Below, in pieces: positions 57,367 through 64,000 of a DNA stretch of 64,000 nucleotides (positions are counted from its first letter, which is position 1; each line of letters begins with the position of its first letter). This stretch comes from Clostridiales bacterium (lineage in GTDB: Bacteria > Bacillota > Clostridia > Christensenellales > Borkfalkiaceae), in contig SVIO01000005.1 in NCBI GenBank assembly GCA_015069465.1, forward strand, positions 45,346 through 109,345. The letters run 5' to 3'. The position numbers were made by a program, and so were the translations under genes. The notes under the pieces are model-generated. The model saw only the letters and a program-made list of their open reading frames with translations, was not told the DNA's origin and ran no database searches.

Positions 57367-58212
57367 CTAAACTGTTTGCGCTTTTATTAACCTAGATTCA
57401 TAGAGTGGCAAGAGTTTCTTATAAGCAAGGTCTCTTTTCTTTTTGTCATCAAAAATACCGATAACGGCAGAGCCACTGCCTGTCATTATCTGTGCTGGCG
57501 CACCTGCCATTTCTAAGTTCTTTAAGTTTATCTTTATATTTTCAACAATTTGGCAAGATGCTGGGTATAAATCGTTTTTGATACAAGCACAAAACTTTTC
57601 AAAATTGTCTTCCTTAAGCGCTTTTTCGGCTGATGCCGTGCATGGCTTATAGGTTTTGCCAAGTTTATCATACCCTTTATAACTTGCCCTTGAAGATACA
57701 GGTTGATTTTCTGTTATTATGATTAAATAAAGTTTTTTAGAAATGTCTTTATTTATAATTTTTTCGCCACGGCCACAAAGCACGGCATACCCACCACTTA
57801 ATAAATACCCCGAATCACTGCCCAAAGAGTTTGCAAGTGGAAGTAAATCTGCATGCTTTTTATAAGCCTTTTGCATGCCGTTTAAAACGCCTGCAATATC
57901 TGCGCTTGAGCCACCTAGCCCAGCACCACAAGGAATATTCTTTTCGATAATTATGTCAGCCCCCGTTGAAGAAACTCTATCCATATAAAGTTTGCCTGCC
58001 TTATAAGCATTGTTTTCGGTTATAGGACAGTCAACGGCAAGCCCTTTCATAATTAGGTTTATACAGCTATCCTTTCTAGGCTTAATGGTTATTTTATCAT
58101 AGATATCAATTGTAGAGACAAGCGTTTTTATTTCGTGATAATTTTTTTCTTCGCCTAAAATATCTAGCGTTAAATTTACCTTAGCAGGTGCTTTTATTGT
58201 TGTCTTTCTCAT
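57367..58212 (-). CDS. ispE: 4-diphosphocytidyl-2-C-methyl-D-erythritol kinase
   Basis: 281 residues of the GHMP kinase superfamily. PAKVNLTLDILGE at the start, the ATP-binding IPCGAGLGGSSADIAGVLNG, and the C-terminal MTGSGSAVIGIFDDK are all present. It phosphorylates CDP-ME in the MEP isoprenoid pathway. Its neighbours sipL (25 bases upstream) and spoIIR (downstream) repeat a clostridial arrangement. The terminator at 57321 separates it from spoIIR. Confidence 0.96.
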   Translation of the reverse strand: MRKTTIKAPAKVNLTLDILGEEKNYHEIKTLVSTIDIYDKITIKPRKDSCINLIMKGLAVDCPITENNAYKAGKLYMDRVSSTGADIIIEKNIPCGAGLGGSSADIAGVLNGMQKAYKKHADLLPLANSLGSDSGYLLSGGYAVLCGRGEKIINKDISKKLYLIIITENQPVSSRASYKGYDKLGKTYKPCTASAEKALKEDNFEKFCACIKNDLYPASCQIVENIKINLKNLEMAGAPAQIMTGSGSAVIGIFDDKKKRDLAYKKLLPLYESRLIKAQTV

Positions 58213-58237
58213 AAGTATTCCCTTTTATTATTAGTTT

Positions 58238-59743
58238 TTACTTTTGTCTATATACCACAATTCTTTCATTTCCCGAAAGTGGAAATTGCAAATCCTTATT
58301 AGTTTCAATTAGTTTTTCTGGGCAAACGTTAAGGCGCTTTGCAAGTGAAAATTGTTCTTCATCTTTGATAGCAAGATAAACGCTTATTGCCGAGTCATTT
58401 TCTTGCTTTTCTTCAAGAAACTTAATATCGCTAACCAATTTTGTTTGGCATTTTTTGAATAGGCTTAAAGATAAATAAACTTCACCATCAATATCCACTT
58501 CTGTGCTAGAAACAATCTTTGCCTGACCCTTAAAAGCCTTTGCTTCGCACTCTAGAATAGTGCTTTCATCAAATTCGCCTGCGATTTCTTTTTCAAACGG
58601 CATTTCGAACTTTCTTGAAATAACCTTGTCGCCGTCCTTAAAATAAATGCTTCCACCATAAGTCGCCGTCACAAAAAGCCCTTTTGCAGTGACACTGCTT
58701 TCTAAAATATTTATAGATTCCATGCACACCACAGGTGCTGTTGCGCCGATAGGAAGTTCGCCAATACCTGCCATGCCACTAACTGCAAAACTATAGTTTC
58801 TGCTTTCTAGTGGATAAGTTTGCTCGCAAACTTCTTTGATTATTTCAATCTCTCTTTGCGTGCTGAAAACATCTTGCACAATCATTTTATTAACTTCGTT
58901 ATATGCTTCGCCTTCAAACATTAGTGACACGTGCGCCACAACAACGCTAGAGCCGTTGTCTTCATCAACGCCCACGTCGGTTTTGAAAGATTTTTCCTTC
59001 ACCGATGCCGTTGCAAGCATATTTGGCATTGCTTCTTCACTCTCAATTTCCATACGGAAAGGCAAAAGCCTTGTTTCCTTTATTATATCCTTTTTTTCGT
59101 TTTTTTGCAACAAAACGAGTGATAAAAGCACCTCGCCATCGACAATAATGCTTCCAACCCCACATTGAGTTGCTGTTATAACGGCTTGGGCTTTATGGTA
59201 AAGCACTTCTTCAACAGGATAATTTAGGTCAAATTCTTCTTCTATAGGATAAGCGCCTGTTCTTTTGCCAAGGTTTTGCATTGAACAAAACTCGCACTGA
59301 TTAGTGTATAGGTCTTCCCCCCCGACAAGCGCACTTTTTTCTATTAGTTTCGTGAGCTTAATGCTTGCCGATAAAATTGCGCTTACAACAAGGTAAATGC
59401 CGTTTAAGTCATATTCAACCTTTTGCACGCATACAGAAAGTTTTGCTTTGGCATCATCGTAACCATCGGTTAAGTCGGCTTCTCCACCGAACTCTGCACC
59501 ACACTCGCCTTTCTTGATGTTGCCTTCCTTGTCAATATAGGTAATATAAAAGTTTATCCTGCCGTTAATTTTAGCCTTAGCGTCTAATATTTCACTACTA
59601 TCCACACTGACAAATGGCGAAACAACCAAAATGCTTGCGATTTCTTCACTAACAAGGTTAGACTTGCAATCTACCTTAACCTGATGTGCCACTTCTGGCA
59701 ATTTTTGTTCATAACTTATTTTTTCAAAAATAGGTTCTACCAT
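58238..59743 (-). CDS. sipL: SPOCS (DUF3794) and LysM protein, SipL-like spore coat/cortex factor
   Basis: 501 residues from the ATG at 59743, which has GGAGGGG upstream. Three repeated SPOCS domains are visible, each with a pattern such as VEEVLYHKAQAVITATQCGVGSIIVDGEVLLSLV and KGLFVTATYGGSIYFKDGDKVISRKFEMPFEKEI. A LysM module occupies the C-terminus (ISVYLAIKDEEQFSLAKRLNVCPEKLIETNKDLQFPLSGNERIVVYRQK). This is the layout of SipL of Clostridioides difficile, which binds SpoIVA and is required for coat attachment. The gene symbol is by analogy with that protein. It is in a sporulation island with spoIIR nearby, as in C. difficile. Confidence 0.88.
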   Translation of the reverse strand: MVEPIFEKISYEQKLPEVAHQVKVDCKSNLVSEEIASILVVSPFVSVDSSEILDAKAKINGRINFYITYIDKEGNIKKGECGAEFGGEADLTDGYDDAKAKLSVCVQKVEYDLNGIYLVVSAILSASIKLTKLIEKSALVGGEDLYTNQCEFCSMQNLGKRTGAYPIEEEFDLNYPVEEVLYHKAQAVITATQCGVGSIIVDGEVLLSLVLLQKNEKKDIIKETRLLPFRMEIESEEAMPNMLATASVKEKSFKTDVGVDEDNGSSVVVAHVSLMFEGEAYNEVNKMIVQDVFSTQREIEIIKEVCEQTYPLESRNYSFAVSGMAGIGELPIGATAPVVCMESINILESSVTAKGLFVTATYGGSIYFKDGDKVISRKFEMPFEKEIAGEFDESTILECEAKAFKGQAKIVSSTEVDIDGEVYLSLSLFKKCQTKLVSDIKFLEEKQENDSAISVYLAIKDEEQFSLAKRLNVCPEKLIETNKDLQFPLSGNERIVVYRQK

Positions 59744-59927
59744 AACCCCCTCCACATATTTTCATAATCGTATTAAAGTATATTAAAAGTTTTATTAAAT
59801 TATGACATTTTTGACCTTGTGTGTTTTTTGTTTTGTATATATTTTGCATTTATTTTCTTTTAACATTATATATTTATATTGCCGTTTTAGTTTTGCCAGC
59901 ACAAGTAAAAAGAATTTACAAAAAAAG

Positions 59928-59956
59928 AAAAGGATGAGAAAATTTCTCATCCTTTT
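59928..59956 (-). terminator. Intrinsic terminator after veg
   Basis: AAAAGGATGAGAAA and TTTCTCATCCTTTT form a stem of 12 or more base pairs that abuts the veg stop codon, followed on the minus strand by TCTTTTTTTG. Confidence 0.85.
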
Positions 59957-60225
59957 TAGTTTTGAGTTGCGTTATAGTTTTCAACATTTATTTCTTTTAG
60001 TTTTACTCTTCCACACATATATTCTGAATATGAATAAGATGTTTTGCCCCTAAACGATTTATCTATAGGGCTTACGGTGAATAGTGCTGGATACACGCCC
60101 TGCACCTTTCCAATAAAACTAACAAGTTTGTTTCTGCCCATGTTTATAGTCACAGAAACCGACTTTTCTTGCATGTTTTTTATGCTCGATTTTACTTCCG
60201 ATAAGGTTAAAGAACTTTTAATCAT
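59956..60225 (-). CDS. veg: Veg-family protein
   Basis: 89 residues. SLTLSEVKSSIKNMQEKSVSVTINMGRNKLVSFIGKVQGVYPALFTVSP matches Veg, a small SH3-like beta-barrel protein (PF06257) that in Bacillus affects biofilm matrix expression and SinR. The C-terminal FRGKTSYSYSEYMCGRVKL is also family-typical. It is 41 bases after the zinc-ribbon gene. The ATG at 60225 has no clear Shine-Dalgarno sequence. The gene is short but well supported by sequence. Confidence 0.9.
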   Translation of the reverse strand: MIKSSLTLSEVKSSIKNMQEKSVSVTINMGRNKLVSFIGKVQGVYPALFTVSPIDKSFRGKTSYSYSEYMCGRVKLKEINVENYNATQN

Positions 60226-60266
60226 GTATAAATTATTGCTTGATAAATAATTTTTATACCTTAAAA

Positions 60267-60755
60267 TTAAAAATCTTCATCCTCATCTTGTTCAGATTCT
60301 TCTTCATCAGTATCTTCAAAGTCTGATTGGTCGATGTTTGGAATATCAAAGTCATCATCGTCTTCTTCTTCAATAATGTCCTCTTCTTCCTCTTCTTCAT
60401 CGAAGTCGCCTTCTTCTTCAGCGAGTTTGTTTAGAGAAAGCATTTCTTCATCTTCTTCCTCTTCCTCTTCTTCGGTGTCGAGATATTCCTTCCAAGAATC
60501 ATCGTCCACATCTTCCCTACCGTCTTTATATTCTTTTTCTTCTAAGCACTTTGCGCACATTTTTTCGCCCGGTCTAATATGGTTTTGATGACAAACAGGA
60601 CAAAGGTCTAAAAGTTCATTATCATCTTCGTCATCAACGGCAAAAATTAGTTGTGGGCCTTTTTTAAGTTCAGCCTTACAAACAGCGCAATATTCTTCGC
60701 CCCTTTTGATGTAATTTAGTTCACATCTTGGGCACTTAATATAATCTCCTGGCAT
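60267..60755 (-). CDS. Two-zinc-ribbon protein with highly acidic C-terminus
   Basis: 162 residues. Two zinc modules with C-x2-C pairs occur: CPRCELNY...EYCAVCKAELKKGP (about 8-31) and LCPVCHQNHIRPGEKMCAKCLEE (about 51-72). The last 75 residues are almost all Asp and Glu. It therefore looks like a nucleic-acid- or partner-binding adaptor with an acidic tail. I do not recognise a described family. It is the first gene of a pair with veg, driven by the promoter at 60824-60852. The acidic region gives a low-complexity GAA/GAT-rich DNA stretch (60270-60500). Confidence 0.8.
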   Translation of the reverse strand: MPGDYIKCPRCELNYIKRGEEYCAVCKAELKKGPQLIFAVDDEDDNELLDLCPVCHQNHIRPGEKMCAKCLEEKEYKDGREDVDDDSWKEYLDTEEEEEEEDEEMLSLNKLAEEEGDFDEEEEEEDIIEEEDDDDFDIPNIDQSDFEDTDEEESEQDEDEDF

Positions 60756-60823
60756 AGTAAATTCTCCATATATATCATATATATTATTCTTTGGCTCAAA
60801 GAGTTAATATCTTTGCTTGCTAT

Positions 60824-60852
60824 ATTATATATACATATAGAAAATTTGTAAA
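60824..60852 (-). promoter_or_regulatory. Sigma-A promoter of the zinc-ribbon/veg operon
   Basis: Minus-strand TTTACA (60852-60847), 17 bp, TATAAT (60829-60824). A short CTTTG-agc-CAAAG hairpin lies in the leader. Confidence 0.65.
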
Positions 60853-60916
60853 CTGTTTTAATAAAAATTTTTATTATTTTTAATATTTTTTTAATTTTTT
60901 TTAGTTTTTCCTTAGT

Positions 60917-61675
60917 TTATGCCTTTTCAAGTAACATTTTGTCTGCAATGAGTGCAATAAATTCGCCATTTGTTGGCTTTTCGCTACCAACGTATGCACG
61001 AACGCCAAGTATTGAATTTATGCTTTCTATCCTTCCCCTATTCCAAGCAACTTCTATTGCATGGCGAATAGCACGCTCAACTTTAGATGCACTTGTCCCA
61101 TATTTCTCACCGATTTTAGGATAAAGTTTTTTGGTGATATTATTTATAATTTCAGGCTCACGAATTGCCATTAAAACACCTTCTCTTAAAAAGGAATATC
61201 CTTTAATATGTGCTGGAATACCCACGTTAATAAAAATCTTACTTACCTTTTCTTCCATAGACATTTCATGAAGAGTTTCGGTTAAATCCTTGTTTGCACT
61301 TTCTTTAACATCATCAAGATTTTTCAGTCTTTCAATCAACACGCTTGGATTATAAGGTTTTGCCATAAAATAGTCTGCGCCAGCACTCATTGCTCTTGCA
61401 ACAACTTCTTCACTCATAAGCGCACTTAGAACAACAATTTTTATTGCAACTTTTAGTTCACGCACCTTAGATATAACGCTTAAACCATCATATCCAGAAA
61501 GAACAAGGTCAGTAATTAAAATCTTTGGTTTCTTTTCTTCAATTGCAGGTATTGCCGAAATTCCATCTTCAGCACTACCCACCACTTCAAATTCTTGAGT
61601 TTCTCCAAGTATTTTCATCAGTTCTTGATTTTGTTCTTTGGTGCCTTGCAATAAAAATATTGTTCTTTTTTGCAT
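60917..61675 (-). CDS. spo0A: Stage 0 sporulation protein A, master response regulator
   Basis: 252 residues from the ATG at 61675, where AGGAGA lies at good spacing; the longer open frame upstream has no site. The receiver domain (1-120) has the phosphoacceptor Asp in ITDLVLSGYDGLSVI, Thr/Ser-type switch VVLSA and the conserved Lys in MAKPYN. The Spo0A C-terminal DNA-binding domain (about 135-252) has VGIPAHIKGYSFLREGVLMAI, the recognition helix GTSASKVERAIRHAIEVAWNRG and SEKPTNGEFIALIADKM. It initiates sporulation. A perfect Spo0A box upstream implies autoregulation. spoIVB, its usual clostridial neighbour, is not adjacent. Confidence 0.98.
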   Translation of the reverse strand: MQKRTIFLLQGTKEQNQELMKILGETQEFEVVGSAEDGISAIPAIEEKKPKILITDLVLSGYDGLSVISKVRELKVAIKIVVLSALMSEEVVARAMSAGADYFMAKPYNPSVLIERLKNLDDVKESANKDLTETLHEMSMEEKVSKIFINVGIPAHIKGYSFLREGVLMAIREPEIINNITKKLYPKIGEKYGTSASKVERAIRHAIEVAWNRGRIESINSILGVRAYVGSEKPTNGEFIALIADKMLLEKA

Positions 61676-61706
61676 TTTATCTCTCCTTTTTTTTGTTGAC
61701 AAATGC

Positions 61707-61735
61707 ATTTTACTATAAATTTTTATAAAAGACAA
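61707..61735 (-). promoter_or_regulatory. Sigma-A promoter of spo0A
   Basis: Minus-strand TTGTCT (61735-61730), 17 bp, TAAAAT (61712-61707), giving a leader of about 25 nt. Confidence 0.65.
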
Positions 61736-61763
61736 GCGATTTTTAGTATTTTTGTAAAATAAT

Positions 61764-61770
61764 TGTCGAA
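61764..61770 (+). promoter_or_regulatory. Spo0A binding box upstream of spo0A
   Basis: A perfect TGTCGAA, 28 bp upstream of the -35 hexamer of the spo0A promoter. Location supports autoregulation by phosphorylated Spo0A. Confidence 0.5.
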
Positions 61771-61910
61771 TCTTGTTCAAAACTTTTTTTATTAGCAAAA
61801 TACTAACATTTTATGACATATTTTGACAAAAATCACCACATTTTAATTTTGGCTAAAATTAATAATTAAATATTAAAACACCTTTCAGCACAAACAAAAA
61901 ACGTAAAAAT

Positions 61911-61940
61911 AAAAACCAATCATATACATGCTTGGTTTTT
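61911..61940 (-). terminator. Intrinsic terminator after the 376-residue membrane protein gene
   Basis: AAAAACCAA and TTGGTTTTT pair over 9 bp around a 12-base loop, followed on the minus strand by ATTTTTACGTTTTTTG. It is 20 bases past the stop. Confidence 0.65.
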
Positions 61941-61960
61941 ATTGATTATGTATTTTATCT

Positions 61961-63091
61961 TTATTTACTTACATTGGTTAAACTGTTTTTTTCCGTTACG
62001 CTAAGCGTTGGTAAATTTAACTTTTTAAGCAAATCATTTAAGCTATCTGCTTTAATTGTGTTTAATTTTCTTTTTTCATTGTTTGCAATGATATTAACCC
62101 ATTCAACCGCTTTGTTTACTTTAATTTTTATAATTATAGAAATTATAATAGATATAGCCATTGCAATCAAACCAAAAGGCAAGCAAAATTTTGCGCCACT
62201 ATTTGGCAATTCGCTATTAATTATTCCATAAACTGCAACAATACCCATAATTACAGAAATTACTGTAAATAGTTTTTTAATTTTAAGTGGTTTTTCTGCT
62301 TTTGCAACATTTAATTTTCTTCTTTTTTCAATTATTTCTATTGATTCAACTTTACCATCAGATTTGGGCATTTCATGAACCTCATTTGTCTTACCAATGG
62401 CTAATCCACGAGCCCTATATTTCTTCCCATTATATTCAAACTCAACCATATAACAAGGAACAATATAACATTCTACCCCATTTACATCTGTTTTAAAGTT
62501 GTATTTTTCATTCTTATGGTGGTCGCCAGGCCAACGAACTTCATAAGTTGCTTTTCTCTCACAAATACCAATCGCAGATTCATACGCTGATAGATTTATT
62601 GTTGCATTGCCTTCTTCAACAACACTTTCGTCTTTTGCCTCTTCAAATGCTTTTGGAAATAAATTTGCCAATTCTTCATCGCCATTATCTTCGTTTAACG
62701 CAAACGATGCCTTTGTCGCTTTAATTGTTCCGTTATGGGGGCTCCAATCAGTAACCGTTCTTGTCTTTACCACATCAACTTTAACGCTTCCACTATAACT
62801 TGCTCTTTTTGTTACGCCATTACAAGTATAATATTCTCCCTCTTTTATATATTTTGATTCAGTTGTTTGATATTGCTCTTGTCTATCATAACCACAAGAC
62901 CCAGAATAATTTACTTCAACATCTGCAGAAAGAACAAGTATTTCTGAATTAAACTCAACAACTTTTCCAAATTTTGCTTTCATAATGTTTGAAGGGCTTT
63001 TTTCATCTTTTGTAATCCCTATTAACACATTTCTTAAAAACTGTTGCTCACTAACTTCTTTCTTTACGCTAAAAACTTTTGTAAACTGCAT
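61961..63091 (-). CDS. Membrane protein of unknown function, controlled by the divergent HTH gene
   Basis: 376 residues, mostly soluble with a pair of helices near 283-325 (KLFTVISVIMGIVAVYGIINS and CLPFGLIAMAISIIISIIIKI). The N-terminal part has an odd composition: YSGSCGYDRQEQYQTTESKYIKEGEYYTC and a Trp-rich TVTDWSPHNGTIKATKASFA segment, then CERKATYEVRWPGDHHKNEKY. This pattern of short beta-rich cysteine-containing segments is not one I can name. It is transcribed from a good promoter that carries an operator palindrome, opposite an HTH regulator. Whether it has a defence, stress or metabolic function cannot be told from sequence. Confidence 0.75.
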   Translation of the reverse strand: MQFTKVFSVKKEVSEQQFLRNVLIGITKDEKSPSNIMKAKFGKVVEFNSEILVLSADVEVNYSGSCGYDRQEQYQTTESKYIKEGEYYTCNGVTKRASYSGSVKVDVVKTRTVTDWSPHNGTIKATKASFALNEDNGDEELANLFPKAFEEAKDESVVEEGNATINLSAYESAIGICERKATYEVRWPGDHHKNEKYNFKTDVNGVECYIVPCYMVEFEYNGKKYRARGLAIGKTNEVHEMPKSDGKVESIEIIEKRRKLNVAKAEKPLKIKKLFTVISVIMGIVAVYGIINSELPNSGAKFCLPFGLIAMAISIIISIIIKIKVNKAVEWVNIIANNEKRKLNTIKADSLNDLLKKLNLPTLSVTEKNSLTNVSK

Positions 63092-63133
63092 ATCTTTCTC
63101 CTTTGTTTTTAAGTGTCTCTCACTTTTTCTTAT

Positions 63134-63162
63134 ATATTAACTCATTTGAGTTTGGTTGTCAA
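63134..63162 (-). promoter_or_regulatory. Sigma-A promoter of the 376-residue membrane protein gene
   Basis: Minus-strand TTGACA (63162-63157), 17 bp, TAATAT (63139-63134). The spacer is filled by the operator palindrome at 63139-63152. Confidence 0.75.
63139..63152. promoter_or_regulatory. Operator 1 in the divergent promoter region
   Basis: The palindrome AACTCATTTGAGTT lies between the -35 and -10 boxes of the membrane-protein promoter. A second copy, 12 of 14 identical, lies at 63183-63196. Confidence 0.7.
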
Positions 63163-63182
63163 GCGTTTTGGGTTATTAAATT

Positions 63183-63196
63183 AACTCTTTTTAGTT
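63183..63196. promoter_or_regulatory. Operator 2 next to the HTH gene -10 box
   Basis: AACTCTTTTTAGTT matches operator 1 at 12 of 14 positions and directly precedes the likely -10 hexamer TATAAT (63198-63203) of the HTH gene. The operators are 44 bp apart start to start, about four helical turns. Confidence 0.6.
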
Positions 63197-63229
63197 ATAT
63201 AATAAAAACAAAAGGGGTAAACTTATTAA

Positions 63230-63514
63230 ATGAAAGTTTTGGAAAAAATAGAAGCCTTAAGAAAAGAAAAAGGTTGGTCTATAAATTACCTTGCTATGGA
63301 AAGTGGTTTAACACAATCAACACTTAACAATTTATATTCAAGAAAAACAGAGCCTAAAATTTCAACCTTAAGGGCAATATGTGGTGCCTTTGGAATTTCT
63401 TTATCAGACTTTTTTAAGGAAGAAGAAAATGAAGATGAGCTTGTTAGAAGAGTAAAAGTTCTTTCGCAAGAAAATAAAAACGCTTTATTGCAATTAGTAA
63501 AAAATTTAAGATGA
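63230..63514 (+). CDS. XRE-family helix-turn-helix transcriptional regulator
   Basis: 94 residues. The HTH core LEKIEALRKEKGWSINYLAMESGLTQSTLNNLYSRKTEPKISTLRAICGAFGISLSDFF is a typical Cro/CI domain, followed by a short charged helical tail (EENEDELVRRVKVLSQENKNALLQLVKNLR) that may mediate dimerisation. An AAGGGG site lies upstream. It faces the 376-residue membrane protein gene across a region with two matching operators, strongly suggesting it represses both. Confidence 0.93.
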   Translation: MKVLEKIEALRKEKGWSINYLAMESGLTQSTLNNLYSRKTEPKISTLRAICGAFGISLSDFFKEEENEDELVRRVKVLSQENKNALLQLVKNLR

Positions 63515-63522
63515 CGTAAAAT

Positions 63523-63551
63523 ACTAACGAACTCAATTCGTTGGTTTTTTA
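63523..63551 (+). terminator. Intrinsic terminator after the HTH gene
   Basis: ACTAACGAA and TTCGTTGGT form a 9-bp stem (one T-G pair) with loop CTCAA, followed by TTTTTATTT. Confidence 0.75.
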
Positions 63552-63615
63552 TTTAATACAGTTATGCAAATGTCTTCGACAATTTTTGTGGGTTGTTATA
63601 AGGTTGTCGCTCGCT

Positions 63616-63654
63616 AAAACAAAAGCACCCATCAAACGATGGATGCTTTGTTTT
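63616..63654 (-). terminator. Second rRNA-type terminator, downstream copy
   Basis: On the minus strand GCATCCATC pairs with GATGGGTGC (one U-G) around loop GTTT, with further A/T pairing and a T-rich tail TTTTGTTTT. The stem closely resembles the terminator at 63843-63870. Confidence 0.75.
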
Positions 63655-63842
63655 AATGGATGCAGCAACAAGCATTCATTGCGCTAGCAATATGTCGCAA
63701 CAAGTTATATATTGTTAATAACTAATCTCAAAAAGGGCTGTTTGTAAAAATTGAATGCAAAATTAACTGCGACCTTTTCCCGTGCCATTTACTAATCATT
63801 TATGATTAGCGGTACGGGACACGGTTGTTGCACAAAAAAGAA

Positions 63843-63870
63843 AAAGCACTCATCTATTGATGAATGCTTT
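63843..63870 (-). terminator. Terminator directly after 5S rRNA
   Basis: On the minus strand GCATTCATC pairs with GATGAGTGC (one U-G) around loop AATA, followed by TTTTTCTTTTTTG, just after the 5S 3' end. Confidence 0.8.
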
Positions 63871-63877
63871 CTTTTTG

Positions 63878-64000
63878 GATGCAGCAACAACCTATCTTCC
63901 CGTGCCGTCTCCAGCAAAGTATTTTCGGCGCTAGTGAGCTTAACTTCTGTGTTCGGTATGAGAACAGGTGGGACCTCACCGCTAACGTCACCGCAATGGT
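63878..64000 (-). rRNA. rrf: 5S ribosomal RNA, 5' end cut by the window edge
   Basis: The minus strand from the window edge reads GCGGTGACGTTAGCGG, then GAGGTCCCACCTGTTC, CATACCGAACACAGAAG and TTAAGCTCACTAGCGCCG. These are the conserved 5S loop A, helix III and loop B/C sequences (CCGAACNCGGAAGUUAAGC). The 3' end GGTTGTTGCTGCATCC would pair with the 5' end just outside the window. The gene is therefore the last of an rRNA operon entering from the right on the minus strand. Confidence 0.95.

Larger units (their letters stand above)
63552..63877 (-). other. Region between the HTH gene and the 5S rRNA, with 5S-like remnants
   Basis: No gene is apparent in these 326 bases. They contain a second rRNA-type terminator (63616-63654). 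Immediately before it on the minus strand is a copy of the last 14 bases of the 5S gene (TTGTTGCTGCATCC, 63657-63670). A segment at 63769-63787 resembles another internal part of 5S (GGCACGGGAA...). There is also an imperfect long hairpin at 63778-63819 (TCCCGTGCC...GGTACGGGA with CTAATCA/TGATTAG inside). This looks like a decayed duplication of the distal end of an rRNA operon. Confidence 0.45.

Noticed and set aside
60270..60500. GAA/GAT-rich tract as a microsatellite or CRISPR-like repeat
   Set aside because: It is the irregular codon run of an acidic protein tail; no regular unit or spacers.
61676..61798. N-terminal extension of Spo0A by 41 residues
   Set aside because: The extension would run through the promoter and lacks a ribosome site; the ATG at 61675 has AGGAGA and gives the standard Spo0A length.
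63515..63877. tRNA genes near the 5S rRNA
   Set aside because: No acceptor/T-arm pattern such as GGTTCGAATCC is present on either strand.

Overview
The window looks like a chromosomal stretch from an AT-rich, endospore-forming member of the Clostridia (Firmicutes). The evidence is the density of sporulation and germination genes (spo0A, spoIIR, sleB, ypeB, a SipL-type SPOCS/LysM gene, yqfC, yqfD, ylbJ, CotF-type coat genes, DUF1540), clostridial-type enzymes (pyruvate phosphate dikinase, GTP-type PEP carboxykinase, archaeal/eukaryal-type ProS, a 2[4Fe-4S] ferredoxin), and Firmicutes synteny blocks. Naming a genus would be guesswork. I see no prophage, transposase, IS element or CRISPR array.

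Layout. 0-8 kb: start of tex, rarA, the ylbJ/coaD/rsmD cluster, alr and a fused ABC/FtsX protein. 8-12 kb: a Ca2+/Na+ antiporter and ppdK. 12-17 kb: the conserved block yqfC-yqfD-pgpH-ybeY-era-yqzL-recO, lacking phoH, dgkA and cdd. 17-22 kb: an aconitase-family hydratase, a small membrane protein, mgtE, and a Rho-N-like small protein behind a highly structured leader. 22-28 kb: uppP, a LysR regulator, mnmE, a membrane protein and proS. 28-37 kb: tkt, a small HTH protein, two paralogous four-helix membrane proteins linked to an ABC exporter, a low-Mr phosphatase, an unknown protein and pckG. 37-45 kb: rsmI, trmN6, ferredoxin, ricT, holB, tmk, an unknown membrane protein, lysS and greA. 45-53 kb: rplI, a GT2 glycosyltransferase, a flippase-like protein, glf, an aminotransferase and an Lrp regulator, DUF378, and queT under a preQ1 riboswitch. 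53-62 kb: a sporulation island (coat proteins, ypeB, sleB, spoIIR, ispE, sipL, veg, a zinc-ribbon acidic protein, spo0A). 62-64 kb: an unknown membrane protein divergent from an HTH regulator with paired operators, then the 3' part of a 5S rRNA gene on the minus strand.

How the genes fit together. Most genes are on the minus strand in short operons with tight spacing, and intrinsic terminators mark the convergent boundaries. Many sigma-A promoters can be read directly, almost always with 17-bp spacers. Carbon flow at the PEP-pyruvate node (ppdK, pckG, tkt), translation and ribosome maturation (lysS, proS, rplI, era, ybeY, rsmD, rsmI, ricT, mnmE) and the Spo0A-SpoIIR-SleB/YpeB-SipL axis are the main functional themes.

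The most interesting unexplained item is a leader RNA of about 185 nt (positions 22060 to 21875, minus strand). It has its own promoter, a nested multi-helix fold, and mutually exclusive antiterminator and terminator hairpins directly ahead of a gene for a Rho-N/AT-hook-like protein. It resembles an undescribed riboswitch or attenuator. Other items include a preQ1-I-like aptamer at the transcription start of queT, two near-identical operators between a divergent regulator and its neighbour, a 26-nt identical element shared by two promoters, apparently leaderless genes, and a YpeB with a highly basic N-terminal extension of about 200 residues.
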